In this document: piece after piece, positions 28,066 to 38,790 of the stretch
Numbering within the stretch: position 1 is the stretch's first letter
How the letters are laid out: the number at the start of each line of letters is the position of its first letter
Assembly: GCA_041399205.1 (NCBI GenBank)
Contig: JAWKTK010000005.1
Location: 186,001 to 250,000 of the forward strand
Source of the DNA: JAGQOZ01 sp041399205
GTDB taxonomy: Bacteria; Planctomycetota; Planctomycetia; Pirellulales; Pirellulaceae
Length of the DNA: 64,000 nt
Direction: 5' to 3'
Program-made: the position numbers and the translations under genes
Notes under the pieces: generated by a model
The model's database searches: none
What the model saw: only the letters and a program-made list of their open reading frames with translations
What the model was told of the DNA's origin: nothing

Positions 28066-30078
28066 ATGAGCAATCACCGACAAGCGTGGCGATACAGCTT
28101 CTGGACGAATCAGATTCGATTGGCAAACCTGTGGTTCGCGTTGACTATCGTGGGCATCGCGGCGTTGCCGGCCGTCACCGGTTGGGCGCAGCATGATGCA
28201 GTTTGGTCGCCGCCTTTGATTGAACGCAAACTTCCTCCGGTTGGCGACGCCATTACCGCTGAACAAGCAGCATTGTTGCGAACCAAGCTGGGCGAAATCG
28301 CTTCACAACGCCAACAAATCGCTGACCACGTGCTGCTGCCCGATATGGACGTATTATTCAAAGCCGTGGAATGGGCCATTGATTTCCACGAATTCTATCA
28401 CCCCAAGGATGTCGACAAAGCCGAAGAATTACTGGCGCTGGCGGAAAGCCGTCTTCGTCAATTGATGGCGGGAAATTCGCCTTGGACCAAAGACAAAGGA
28501 TTGGTGGTGCGAGGTTACCGTTCGGATATCGATGGTTCGGTGCAGCCGTACGGATTGGAAATTCCAGAGTCGCTAGATTTGAATCGCCCCGTGCCATTGT
28601 ACGTGTGGTTGCATGGTCGAGGAGACAAGTCGACGGACTTGCATTTCATTTACGAACGATTGCACAAGCGAGGCCAAATTGATGTGCCGAACGCGATTGT
28701 CGTGCATCCGTTTGGACGACATTGTGTCGGTTTCAAGTCAGCAGGCGAAATCGACGTTTTGGATGTGGTGCGAGACGTTCAGCAGCACTATCCCATTGAT
28801 CCGCAGCGAATTGTCCTGATGGGTTTTTCCATGGGCGGTGCCGGTGCGTGGCACGTCGGAGCACACTACGCTGACAAATGGGTGTCAGTCAGCCCGGGAG
28901 CCGGTTTCGCGGAAACGGCGCAATACAATCGGTTGACTCGCGACCAATTCCCTGCCGCATATGAACAAACGTTGTGGAGCTGTTATGACGTCCCTGGTTA
29001 TGTTCGCAATTTGTTCAACATTCCTGTCGTAGCATACAGCGGAGAAAATGATAAACAGATTCAGGCAGCTCGAGTAATGGAGGCGGCGTACCAGCAAGAA
29101 GGCCGTTCGTTGCCGCATGTGATTGGGCCTGGTATGGGACACAAGTACCATCCCGATTCGCTGGCCGATATTTTGGTTCGCATGGAAAAAGCCGTGCAGG
29201 CCGGCGCCACGTTGGAGCCTCGATCCGTTTCGCTGCAAACGACAACTCTGCGGTATGCTCGGCAGTATTGGCTAGAGGCGACAGGCTTGGACCAGCATTG
29301 GCAAGACAGCCGCTTGGACGCCGACTATGATTCCGAACAAAAGTTGGTGAAAGTGCGAACCAAAAACGTACGTTCGTTGGCCCTTCATTTAAATCAGCCA
29401 ATTTCCGCAGTCGAATTGGACGGCCAGACAATTCCCATCGACAACGCGATCCGTCCTGTTCGGTTTTCCAGAACAGATGCCGACTGGAGCTTGCAACCAC
29501 ATCAACCAGATGGTGATTTACAAAAACGGCCTGGTTTGCAAGGCCCGATCGACGATGCGTTTCTAGATCCGTTTCTGTTTGTTGTGGGAACGGGAAAGTC
29601 AAAAGCGCCGGTGGTGCAGCGCTGGGTAGAATTTGAACAGCAGCATCAGATGGAACGCTGGAAAGCGTTAATGCGAGCTAACGTGCGCGTGAAAAAAGAC
29701 ACGGAAGTCACGGCGGAGGACATCGCAAAATACCATTTGATCTTGTGGGGCGATGCCGATTCGAACCAGCTGATTCGCCGTTGGCAAGGCGATTTGCCAA
29801 TTCATTGGCACGATGAAGCGTTACAAGTTGGTTCACGCCAGTTTGATGCGGCCAGCCACGTGCCCGTGCTGATCTACCCGAACCCCGATCAGCCGCAACG
29901 CTATATTGTGCTGAACAGTGGTCTGACGTTTCGTGAAGCCCATGACCGGACCAATTCACTGCAAAATCCCAAGCTACCCGATTGGGCGGTGCTGAACGTG
30001 TCGCTCGCTCCAACCGCAGAACAGGCAGGCGACGTGGTAGCGGCCGATTTTTTTGACGAACAATGGCAATGGAAATAG
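28066..30078 (+). CDS. exported alpha/beta-hydrolase (PHB depolymerase/prolyl-peptidase-like)
   Basis: 670 residues. An N-terminal hydrophobic segment (LWFALTIVGIAALPAVTGWAQ) after a basic head is a signal peptide or anchor. The catalytic core (about 150-390) shows WLHGRGDKSTD (oxyanion loop), nucleophile elbow GFSMGG near residue 252, acid in YSGENDKQ near 328 and His in GMGHKYH near 362. A C-terminal region of about 280 residues (beta-rich) holds FVVGTGKSKAPVVQRW and ILWGDADSNQL, a second domain often found in planctomycete hydrolases of this kind. Expected ester or peptide hydrolysis in the periplasm. Substrate unknown. Confidence 0.82.
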   Translation: MSNHRQAWRYSFWTNQIRLANLWFALTIVGIAALPAVTGWAQHDAVWSPPLIERKLPPVGDAITAEQAALLRTKLGEIASQRQQIADHVLLPDMDVLFKAVEWAIDFHEFYHPKDVDKAEELLALAESRLRQLMAGNSPWTKDKGLVVRGYRSDIDGSVQPYGLEIPESLDLNRPVPLYVWLHGRGDKSTDLHFIYERLHKRGQIDVPNAIVVHPFGRHCVGFKSAGEIDVLDVVRDVQQHYPIDPQRIVLMGFSMGGAGAWHVGAHYADKWVSVSPGAGFAETAQYNRLTRDQFPAAYEQTLWSCYDVPGYVRNLFNIPVVAYSGENDKQIQAARVMEAAYQQEGRSLPHVIGPGMGHKYHPDSLADILVRMEKAVQAGATLEPRSVSLQTTTLRYARQYWLEATGLDQHWQDSRLDADYDSEQKLVKVRTKNVRSLALHLNQPISAVELDGQTIPIDNAIRPVRFSRTDADWSLQPHQPDGDLQKRPGLQGPIDDAFLDPFLFVVGTGKSKAPVVQRWVEFEQQHQMERWKALMRANVRVKKDTEVTAEDIAKYHLILWGDADSNQLIRRWQGDLPIHWHDEALQVGSRQFDAASHVPVLIYPNPDQPQRYIVLNSGLTFREAHDRTNSLQNPKLPDWAVLNVSLAPTAEQAGDVVAADFFDEQWQWK

Positions 30079-30082
30079 GCGA

Positions 30083-31069
30083 ATGATTCGCCAAGGAGCA
30101 ACACGTTCGTCGATGACGTCGTTCTTAAAAAAGCAGTGGTTTTTGGTCGGTTTGGCCACCGTATTGTTGATTGGCTTCATCGGCTGGAAACCGTTGTCGC
30201 CACTGGCCGAAGTAGCCTGGCTGCGCAGTTGTGTTGTGGCGGGCGTCTTGTTCTTGATGGCGCTGCCGTTGGAAACCAAATCGATCTGGCAAACACTCAG
30301 CCGACCCGGCGCCGCCTTGTTGGCTTCAACAATCAACATGGGCCTCGTGCCGTTGTTGGGCTGGGTAGCAGCGCAATTCGCCACAAACGGATTGGCTGAA
30401 GGGATCATTGTGGCGTGTGTGGCCCCTTGCACTATGGCGTCGGCCGCGGTCTGGGTTCGCCGCGCCGGTGGCAATGACAGCGTGGCGATCATGGTCACCA
30501 TTTTGACCAATCTGACTTGCTTTGTGCTGACTCCGCTGTGGCTGGCTTCGCTGCTAGGACAATCGGTGGACATGGAATTGTGGCCGATGATTCGCAAGCT
30601 CGGCCTGCTTGTGGTGCTGCCTATGGTGCTAGGGCAATTGTTTCGAAGTGCAGCGGTCGTTCGCGAAATCGCAACGGTGCGAAAAAAACATCTCAGCACG
30701 ACCTGCCAAGTGGGAATCTTGTACATGGTCTTGGTTGGCGCCATTGAATGTGGACGCACTTTGGGCAATGCGAACTCCGCCGTCCAGGTATCAACATTCG
30801 ACTTTGCCGGGATGACGCTGCTGGTGACATTGGTTCATGTAATCGCTCTGGCGTTAGGCATTGTGCTGGCAAAGTCATTTCGCATGAAGCCGGAAAATCA
30901 AATTGCCGTGGGCGTTGCCGGCAGCCAAAAAACGCTGATGATTGGACTGCACATTGCACTGAATTACTTCGGCGGGCTGGCGATTCTACCCATGGTCACG
31001 TACCACGTCAGTCAATTGCTGCTGGACACGTTCATTGTCGACGCATGGCGAAAACGACATTCACCATAG
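30083..31069 (+). CDS. BASS-family (bile acid:sodium symporter-like) transporter
   Basis: 328 residues from ATG 30083, or 318 from ATG 30113, which lies after an AAGGAG further upstream; the choice is uncertain. Nine to ten membrane helices. The segments GLVPLLGWVAAQFA, VAPCTMASAAVWVRRAGG, ILTNLTCFVLTPLW and VGVAGSQKTLMIGLHIALNYFG match the SBF-like branch of the family, in which two crossed discontinuous helices bind Na. Substrate could be an organic anion; not bile acid as such. It converges with the AEC transporter, 9 bp apart. Confidence 0.83.
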   Translation: MIRQGATRSSMTSFLKKQWFLVGLATVLLIGFIGWKPLSPLAEVAWLRSCVVAGVLFLMALPLETKSIWQTLSRPGAALLASTINMGLVPLLGWVAAQFATNGLAEGIIVACVAPCTMASAAVWVRRAGGNDSVAIMVTILTNLTCFVLTPLWLASLLGQSVDMELWPMIRKLGLLVVLPMVLGQLFRSAAVVREIATVRKKHLSTTCQVGILYMVLVGAIECGRTLGNANSAVQVSTFDFAGMTLLVTLVHVIALALGIVLAKSFRMKPENQIAVGVAGSQKTLMIGLHIALNYFGGLAILPMVTYHVSQLLLDTFIVDAWRKRHSP

Positions 31070-31078
31070 CAGCGCAAG

Positions 31079-32017
31079 CTACGGTAATTGACCTTGTCCA
31101 GCGAACTGCACAACGGCCAGCACAATCGATACCGTTACAGCCGAACCGACAGTGGTCCAAAAGACGCAATCCGCAGCGGTTTCGGCATCACCATCCAGCT
31201 CTAACGATAACAGCAACGTATTGACGGCAGTCGGCCCTGCGGAACTGACAATGATCAATGCGCCAGGCCATGGCCACAGTCCCAACAGGAACACTGCGCC
31301 GGCGGTGATGGCGGGCATGACTAACAGCTTCAGCAGCATGACGGGACCGATGATCTTCCAACGAGGCCATTTGGCTTGAGCGGTTAGTTGTGCGCCGAGA
31401 GTCACCAAGCGCAATCGGCACTAAGCCAGCCGACATCAAACGCAACGCGGCCTCCAGCCACGTCGGGAAATCACTTACGGTGGCTCCTGCAGCATCAGTG
31501 CCGCTACCACCACATACAAGAACGGCAGACGGAAAAAGCCCAGTACTGATTTCAGGCCGTGCCCTTGGCCCAAGGCAACAATACCGTAGCCAATAAAGAA
31601 GACACTGATGTTCATGAACATCATGATGAGCCCTTGGACGCTGCCACCTTCCGAGCCAAACGCCATTTCAGAAACGGGGATGCCAAAATTGCCCGCGTTG
31701 AAAAACAGTCCGCCGCAAATCATGGCGGCCATGATTCGCCCATTGGCTTTCATGGTTCGCAGCGCCAAATACATTGCGATGGCCATAGCACCAATCGGCA
31801 CCATGACGACCAACCCAATTTGGCCCACCTCCCACCACGACAGCGTGCTCAGCGTTATCCGATCGAATAAATAAACCGGTACAAACAGATACATGTTCAA
31901 CGTCACCAATGTTGACAGTTGCAGCGGTTTTCGCCATTGCAACAGGACGCCGGCCAAGACCATCAGCAGGATGGGCAGCAGAACTTGGACAAAGATTTCT
32001 ATGGTTTGGCCGAACAT
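31079..32017 (-). CDS. AEC-family (auxin efflux carrier-like) transporter, two frameshifts
   Basis: 312 residues after bridging, the usual length. N-terminal half (from ATG 32017): VQVLLPILLMVLAGVLLQW, LNMYLFVPVYLFDRITL, CGGLFFNAGNFGIPVSEMAF. The frame changes near 31478, giving VSDFPTWLEAALRLMSAGLV, and again near 31413, giving VTLGAQLTAQAKW. The ending LLVMPAITAGAVFLLGL, IIVSSAGPTAVNTLLLSLE and the last helix are typical of the family. Net length stays a multiple of three, so two opposite single-base errors fit well. Inner-membrane carrier for organic acids or amino acids; substrate unknown. Confidence 0.78.
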
Positions 32018-32429
32018 GATTTATTGGCAAGGTCGCTAGCAGGTCGAATTATCTTTAAGGCGAAATCAGCACAAAGTTGGCAAAGTGACAAACCGAAACG
32101 TTGGTACTTTGAAACAGGTCGGTTCTCCAGCGTACCCAAAACAGAAATTGCGCCCAGTCCAAACGCGTTATTCGCCGGAACGCCCCCTTTTTTGGATAGG
32201 CTGTTCGGTTACGATTTACTTGCCGAAGGAGCGTAACGGGATCGGCAACCGATAGTCAGCAAATTAGCTTGTAGTACTGCCTTTAGGCGGAATTGGTTCC
32301 GTCGATTCTCTGCATAGAGGCGCTACTACCAACACTGCAGTCGTCGTCTGGTTGTCACACTCGTCGGTGGCGCTCTTTCAGCAAAACGGTCGAACAACAA
32401 CGGGACTAACAGGAACGAGTCAACCTGCG
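32018..32429. other. intergenic region before DUF2760-Hsp70 cluster
   Basis: About 410 bp between the leftward AEC gene and the rightward DUF2760 gene. Open frames here are short and not protein-like. It should hold divergent promoters, but no clear -35/-10 pair and no heat-shock inverted repeat (CIRCE-like) was found by eye. Confidence 0.4.
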
Positions 32430-32984
32430 ATGAATCGAATATTTTTGGCGTTTCGGATTTTCTTTGGCACGTTGTTTGGATCCGCACCAGCTCAGCAAGT
32501 GGCCCTCTTGCTGGAAGGTCCCACCGAAGAAGCAAAGCCGCCGCAACCGGTGCCCGAGAAAGTCAAACCATCGGCACCTTCACCAGCAGCAAAGAAACCT
32601 CTTCGCAGTGAAGCCTTGACGCTGCTGGCCGCGTTGCAACGAGAAGCTCGGTTGGTGGACTTGATCCAAGAACCGCTGTCAGACTATTCGGACGAACAAA
32701 TTGGTGCCGCCGCTCGAGACGTCTTGCGAGATTGCCACAAGGTGCTGGACCGATTGTTTGCCTTGCAGCCGGCAACCGAAGCCAACGAAGGAAGTAACTT
32801 GGAAACGCCTGCCAGTTTTGATGCGGCCGAATACAAAGTTTCTGGCAACGTTTCTGGCGAACCGCCCTATCACGGCCAATTGGTTCATCCTGGCTGGAAA
32901 GCAACCAAGTGTGACATGCCGCAATGGCAAGGTTCGGCGGATGCGGCTTTGATGGTCGCGCCAATTGAAATCGAGATAACATAG
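32430..32984 (+). CDS. DUF2760 domain protein
   Basis: 184 residues from ATG 32430 (the open frame starts at 32352). The N-terminus MNRIFLAFRIFFGTLF and the C-terminal block with EPPYHGQLVHPGWKATKCDM and VAPIEIEI are the DUF2760 pattern. A Pro/Lys-rich linker follows the N-terminal hydrophobic segment, then a helical part (LTLLAALQREARLVDLIQEP, YSDEQIGAAARDVLRDCHKV). Genes of this family are commonly found next to Hsp70-like genes, as here, so a partner or cochaperone role is reasonable but unproven. Confidence 0.88.
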   Translation: MNRIFLAFRIFFGTLFGSAPAQQVALLLEGPTEEAKPPQPVPEKVKPSAPSPAAKKPLRSEALTLLAALQREARLVDLIQEPLSDYSDEQIGAAARDVLRDCHKVLDRLFALQPATEANEGSNLETPASFDAAEYKVSGNVSGEPPYHGQLVHPGWKATKCDMPQWQGSADAALMVAPIEIEIT

Positions 32985-33083
32985 ATTGATGCACACCAAT
33001 AGCGACGGACGGTTGATCATGGCGAACCGAGTTTTTGTGTTGTTGGCAAATCGGCTGGTTCGCCGCCTGGCAGAGAAGAAAAC

Positions 33084-34886
33084 ATGAGTGCTGAATTTGT
33101 CGTCGGGATTGATTTGGGGACCACCAATTCGGTCGTATCCTATTGTCGTTTAGATGCGGAAACTCCCGAAGCCAGCTTGCTAGATATTCCTCAGTTGGTC
33201 GCCGCCGATGCGGTCGAAACGCGTCCTTCGCTCCCTTCGGTCTGGTATTTGACTCGGGAACATGAAGCGGCTGCATTTGCGTCCGCCTTACCATGGAACT
33301 CGGAACCTGGTTTTGTCATTGGCGAATTCGCTCGTCAACAAGCGGCAGAACATCCGGAACGAACCATTGCGGCAGCCAAGAGCTGGTTGGCGCACGCGAG
33401 TGTCGATCGGCGAGCCAAAATTTTGCCGTGGCAAGCTCCGGACGAAGTCGCCAAAATTTCGCCCGTGGAAGCTACTCGGCGCTACCTGCAACATTTGGTG
33501 GCGGCTTGGAACGATGCCTTTTCGGAATCGCCCTTGGATCAGCAGATGGTGGTGCTGACCGTACCGGCTTCATTTGATGCAAGTGCCAGAGAATTAACTC
33601 GAGAAGCCGCTTTGGAAGCAGGCTTGCCGGCCAACTTAGTTTTGCTAGAAGAACCGCAAGCGGCCGTTTATGCGTGGCTGGCCGATGAAGGTGACAACTG
33701 GCGAAGACACGTCAACGTGGGTGACCGCGTGTTGGTTTGCGATGTCGGCGGCGGAACCACCGACTTGTCCATGATTGGCGTAGCCGACCATGACGGAGAC
33801 TTGTCACTGCAGCGCATCGCTGTCGGGCGACACCTATTGGTGGGCGGTGACAATATGGACTTGGCGTTAGCGCATTTTGTGGCGGCCAAGTTTGGCGAAC
33901 AAGGTGTCCAGCTGAATCCGTGGGATTCGGTGTCGTTGTGGCATTCGTGCCGTACGGCCAAGGAATCACTGCTAGCCGAAGATGGAAAAGATTCGCACAA
34001 AATTTCGATCTTGGGTCGAGGCCGTTCGGTGATTGGTGGGACCAAGTCAATTGAAGTGGAACGAACCGAAGTGGCAGCATTGCTAACCGACGGCTTTTTT
34101 CCGCTGTGCGAAGCAACCGATCGTCCGCTGCGCCAACGCCAAAGTGGTTTTCAGCAAATGGGCTTGCCGTACGAAACCGATACCGCCGTGACCAAGCATG
34201 TGGCGGCGTTTGTGCATGATCATCAGCCGGCGGACCAGCCGGATCAAGCGCCCACGCTCGTGCTTTTCAACGGTGGCGTGTTTCGTTCCGAGGCGTTGCG
34301 CAACAGAATGCTTGCGGCGTTTACCAATTGGTTTCCGACGCCGCTGGTCGATTTGCGATCCGACTTAACAGAACGTAACGCCAGCTTGGATCAAGCGGTC
34401 GCTTGTGGTGCCGCGTTCTACGGTTGGTCCAAACACCGTGGTGCGATTCGCATCCGCGGCGGAACCGCGAGATCCTATTACATTGGTGTGGAAACCGCAG
34501 GACTGGCGATTCCCGGTGCTCCGCGACCACTGAAAGCATTGTGCGTCGTCCCCTTTGGCATGGAAGAAGGAACGCAGACGGACATTCCTTCGCAGGAAAT
34601 CGGAGTGGTATTGGGAGAACCCGCGACGTTTCGCTTCTTTAGTTCGTCGGTTCGCAAGGAAGACCAGCCAGGACAGATGCTGTCGCAATGGACAGATGAT
34701 GAATTGTCCGAAACCGATTCCATGGAAGCCGAACTCCCGGCTGGCGCCGATCTGGAAGATCCCTTTGTGCCGGTGCGGTTTCAGTCCAAAGTTACCGAAT
34801 TGGGCGTTTTGGAATTGTGGTGCGTGAGCACGAATAGCGACGGTCGCTGGAAGTTGGAATTCAGCGTCCGAGAATCAACCGAATAG
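33084..34886 (+). CDS. Hsp70 family protein, first copy
   Basis: 600 residues. The actin-like ATPase is complete: phosphate 1 loop GIDLGTTNS (8-16), connect/phosphate 2 VCDVGGGTTD (about 218), adenosine region LFNGGVFRSEALRNRM (about 393), and a DnaK-like core with LTVPASFDASARELT and LLEEPQAAVYAW. The substrate-binding end is short (about 120 residues, beta-rich) and lacks the DnaK lid. This marks the planctomycete/proteobacterial Hsp70-like group linked to DUF2760, not canonical DnaK. Cytoplasmic. It is followed 21 bp later by a longer paralogue; the three genes form a likely operon. Confidence 0.9.
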   Translation: MSAEFVVGIDLGTTNSVVSYCRLDAETPEASLLDIPQLVAADAVETRPSLPSVWYLTREHEAAAFASALPWNSEPGFVIGEFARQQAAEHPERTIAAAKSWLAHASVDRRAKILPWQAPDEVAKISPVEATRRYLQHLVAAWNDAFSESPLDQQMVVLTVPASFDASARELTREAALEAGLPANLVLLEEPQAAVYAWLADEGDNWRRHVNVGDRVLVCDVGGGTTDLSMIGVADHDGDLSLQRIAVGRHLLVGGDNMDLALAHFVAAKFGEQGVQLNPWDSVSLWHSCRTAKESLLAEDGKDSHKISILGRGRSVIGGTKSIEVERTEVAALLTDGFFPLCEATDRPLRQRQSGFQQMGLPYETDTAVTKHVAAFVHDHQPADQPDQAPTLVLFNGGVFRSEALRNRMLAAFTNWFPTPLVDLRSDLTERNASLDQAVACGAAFYGWSKHRGAIRIRGGTARSYYIGVETAGLAIPGAPRPLKALCVVPFGMEEGTQTDIPSQEIGVVLGEPATFRFFSSSVRKEDQPGQMLSQWTDDELSETDSMEAELPAGADLEDPFVPVRFQSKVTELGVLELWCVSTNSDGRWKLEFSVRESTE

Positions 34887-34907
34887 TCTGCGGAAGGAGC
34901 AACGGAA

Positions 34908-37749
34908 ATGCAAGATCATGATCCGCTGATGGATGTTGTTCCCAGCCGCTATGTGGTTGGCATCGATTTGGGAACCACTAATTCTGCCGTTTGTTATATC
35001 GATACAGACAATCCGGAACGAACCATCCGGACGCTCAAGATTCCACAGTTGGTGGCGGCCGGACAAGTGGAAGCATTGGAAACGTTGCCTCGTTCCAATT
35101 ACCAGCCCACCGAAGCAGAAATGTCCAGCGATTCGCTGAATTTGCCGTGAAGCGTGCAAGACTGCGACGGATCATGCCGTCGGCGTGTTCGCTCGAGAAC
35201 AAGGGACGACAACACCGGGCCGAGTAGTCGCGTCAGCCAAATCATGGCTGTGTCATGCGGGCGTAGATCGAACCGCGGAATTGCTGCCGTGGCAAGCACT
35301 GGAAGACGTGGTCAAGCTTTCGCCCGTCGAAGTGAGTGCTCGATATTTGAGCCACATTCGACAAGCTTGGGACAAGCAATTTCCGGAATATCCGCTATCC
35401 GATCAGGATATCGTTCTGACGTTGCCCGCTTCTTTTGACGAAGTAGCTCGCGAGCTGACCGTGCAGGCCGCCAAAGAAGCTCAGCTGCCCCGGATCGTTT
35501 TGATCGAAGAACCACAGGCCGCGTTTTATGCCTGGGTAGACGCTCATTCGCAAGATTGGCAGACCCAGGTGACGCCGGGACAGAAAATTTTAGTGTGCGA
35601 TGTAGGCGGAGGAACTTCGGACTTTACCTTGATTCGAGTGCGACAAAGTCAAGCAGAAGCGGACCACGGCGCCGTGCAATTTCATCGAGTGGCGGTGGGT
35701 GATCATTTGATCTTGGGCGGTGACAACTTGGATTTGGCACTGGCTCATTACTTGGATCAAAAGTTGGGCCAACCCTTGCAACCGCGTCAATGGGATGTGC
35801 TGGTGCGAAGTTGTCGGCACGTCAAAGAGACCTTGCTGGGCGACAATCCTCCGGAGCGAACCACGGTTCATCTACCTGGCTCGGGCGCCAAGCTGATTGG
35901 CGGAGGCTTGCAGATCGAAGTCACTCGGGATGAAGCAGAACAAGTCTTGGTCGAAGGTTTCTTTCCGCAAGTGACACTGGAAGACAAACCGCATACCAAG
36001 AAGTCCGGATTTCAAGAATTCGGGCTGCCCTATGCTTCCGATCCGGCGGTGACTAAATACATTGCCGCATTCTTGACGGCACATCGATTTGTCGATTCGT
36101 CCGCTGCAGATTCGACTACAAGTGACCATCCCGATCCCGCTCGGCCCGATCTGATCTTGTTCAACGGAGGACTATTCTGTTCGCCGCTGATTCAATTTCG
36201 CCTTGTGCAGGCGATTCGAAATTGGTTTAAGACAGACCAGAATCCAACGTGGTCGCCAGTGGTATTGCAGAACGATCGCTTGGATTTGGCGGTAGCCAAA
36301 GGAGCGGCGTATTACGGCATGGTGCGTCGAGGTGAAGGCGTGCGCATCGCCGCCGGATTGGCTCGCAGCTACTACGTCGGCGTGGCGAACGAAGCAAATC
36401 AACTGGATCACGCCGTCTGCTTGGTTCCGGGGCGAACGCAACCGGGTGAAACGGTTGATCTGACGCAACACCAGTTTGATTTGCGCATTTCCGAACCGGT
36501 CGAATTTCCCTTGTTCGTTTCCAGTGTGCGTTTGGCCGATGAACCGGGACAAGTGGTGCCGATTGATCTGGAGCAAATGCGAATGCTGCCGCCCATTCGC
36601 ACGGCACTGAGAAGTCGCCGTCGTAGCGATATCGGTACCGTTCCTGTCCAACTTCACGCTCGCTTAAGTGAAATCGGCACCATTGAAATGTGGTGTGCAC
36701 AAGTTGATGAAGATCGTCAGTGGCGACTCCAATTTGACGTGCGATCTGCACTGGAAACCGATCGCGCTGCCATCGAATCGACGGGCGAAGGCCAAGGAAC
36801 GTTAGACGATCAGACGTGGGAAGAATGTCAGTGGTTAATCGAAGAGACCTTTGGCGGTGCCGGTAAACGGAAGCCTCGAGAATTGGTGTCGTCGTTGGCG
36901 GACGTCTTGCAAGCAGAACGACAGGCGTGGCCGATGTCGGTGCTGCGACGCATTTGGGAATCGCTGTTGGATTATCAAGAAGGTCGCAAGAAGAGCCAGG
37001 CACATGAAGCCCGATGGTTGAACTTGGCGGGTTATTCGTTGCGACCTGGCTATGGAATGGCAGTGGATGATTGGCGAGTTGCCGAAACGTGGCGATTGGT
37101 GAACGGCAAGCTGGCATTTAATTCGCCGGTGTGTCGCAGCGAAACGTGGATCTTGTGGCGCAGGATTGCCGGCGGATTGACAGCGGGGCAACAAAAGGCC
37201 TTGGCAGAACCGTTGCTGTCGTCCGTGCGTTCGCTGCATCGTCGCATGGTGGGTGGACACGTCAAGGGCGAAGTCAACTTCAACTTGTCGGAATCGGCCG
37301 AAATGTGGCGGTTGCTCGGTTCGCTGGAATGGCTGCCCAGAAGCACTAAACGCGACCTGGGTGAAATGATTTTGGAACTGGCGTGGAAGCGGAAATGTGA
37401 AGCCGTTCGACCGGCTATGATTTGGGCTGTAGGCCGGCTAGGAGCTCGCGCGCCCGTGTACGGACCATTGAATACCGTCGTGGATGCGGCAGTGGCCGAA
37501 CCGTGGATTCGTCAGCTGATGGAGCACGAAGTCGATACTGTATCGGCATTGGCGGCGATGCAGTTGGGACGCAGGACGAGTGATCGACACCGAGACATCA
37601 GCGATTCCGTCCGTTCGAGTTTGGTTGATTGGTTGGCGGCGTTTTCACCGAATTACGCCAAATTGGTATCGGATGTCATTGAATTGAACCAAGAACAACA
37701 AGGCCAAGTCTTTGGCGAATCGCTGCCGGTCGGGCTGCGGATCCGTTAG
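34908..37749 (+). CDS. Hsp70 family protein, second, longer copy, one frameshift
   Basis: About 946 residues after bridging a frame change near 35145. Before it: VVGIDLGTTNSAVCYIDTDN (phosphate 1) and NYQPTEAEMSSDSLNLP; after it: DHAVGVFAREQGTTTPGRVV and AKSWLCHAGVDRTAELLPWQ, as in the first copy. Then LTLPASFDEVARELT, VCDVGGGTSDFTLIRV and LFNGGLFCSPLIQFRL. The C-terminal 300 residues (from about 36780) are absent in the first copy: W-rich helical repeats (WEECQWLIEETFGGAGKRKP, RRIWESLLDYQEGR, AEMWRLLGSLEWLPR). This is a known long form of Hsp70-like protein. It shares a likely operon with DUF2760 and the shorter copy. Confidence 0.82.
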
Positions 37750-37851
37750 CCACGCATCCACGTTTCACGCACGACTATTGCTTGGTTGCAGACGGAAAAA
37801 CACTTGGCAGTCTGGCAGAGGTTTCACAACTCAAATAGATAGGAAAAAACG

Positions 37852-38592
37852 ATGGCAACGTTTTCTGTAATCATTGCGGCCGCAGGACAAAGTAGTCGCT
37901 TTCACGACCAAAACTACAAGAAGCCCTTTATTCCGTTGGCGGGTAAGGCAGTGTGGCTCCATTCGGCAGAAAAGTTTTTGAAACGAGATGACGTGAAACA
38001 AGTGATTGTGGTGATTTCACCTGATGATCGAGAAATGTTTCAGATGAAATTCGAGCGAACATTGCGATTCTGGGAATTGATGTCGTCGATGGAGGTAGCG
38101 AACGGTGCGAATCGGTCCAAAACGCGTTAAACGTGGTTCGCGGACGAAATGGAATACGTGGCGGTTCATGATGCCGCGCGTCCCTGCTTTGCCGACGAAT
38201 GGATTGATCGTGTGTTTGACGAAGCCACCAAGTCTGGAGCCGCCATTCCCGCGACGCCTGTCGTGGGAACTGTCAAGAAATCGGCCAGTGGCAAGACCAT
38301 TGATCAGACGGTCGATCGAGGCATTTGTGGATCGCTCTAGACGCCTCAAGTTTTCCGTAAAGACATCTTGTTGTCAGCGTATGCCAAACGAGCAAATCAC
38401 GTCTTCACGGACGAAGCCCAAGCCGTAGAAGCCAGCGGACATCCGGTTTCCATGGTGACCGGTAGTAGCCTCAATTTGAAAATCACCACCAAAGAAGATT
38501 TGAAATTGGCAGAACAAGTCCCGAAGGTGTTGCCCAAGCCCAATCTGTCGGGCCCAGCTCACCCGTTTGCGGACGACGACCTGTGGCGTTAG
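37852..38592 (+). CDS. ispD: IspD (MEP cytidylyltransferase), four frameshifts
   Basis: When bridged, about 246 residues in the expected order: nucleotide loop IIAAAGQSSRF, LAGKAVWLHSAEKFL, (shift near 38060) NIAILGIDVVDGGSERCESV, (shift near 38140) EYVAVHDAARPCFADEWI, TPVVGTVKK, (two compensating shifts near 38322-38340) WIA then TPQVFRKDILLSAYAKRA, FTDEAQAVEASGHPV, and GSSLNLKITTKEDLKLAEQV. These are the IspD motifs; the enzyme makes CDP-methylerythritol in isoprenoid synthesis. The gene is essential when the MEP path is the only one, so four breaks in 300 bp argue for sequence errors unless another copy exists. Total span is a multiple of three. Confidence 0.8.
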
Positions 38593-38790
38593 ATGAGAAA
38601 ATGACCCACGTGTCGGATCTATAAAAATCAATCTCAATTCAAAACACGTGGACTGAGTGAAATCTACTACTTTCGACCAGTTACAACAAACCGTTTGATG
38701 CGCTTGATGATTGGCCGCAAACTAAACAGAATGGCATGTTTATGTGTTCTACAAAGAATAGATCAACTGCTACAAAAGGAACTGATCGAG

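Noticed and set aside
32563..33294. 243-codon leftward frame
   Set aside because: Antisense to DUF2760 and the first Hsp70; no recognisable content.
36227..37117. 296-codon leftward frame
   Set aside because: Antisense to the second Hsp70; Pro/Arg-rich shadow.
35185..37749. Independent gene starting at 35185
   Set aside because: Lacks the first ATPase loop, which is in the preceding frame; better read as one frameshifted Hsp70.
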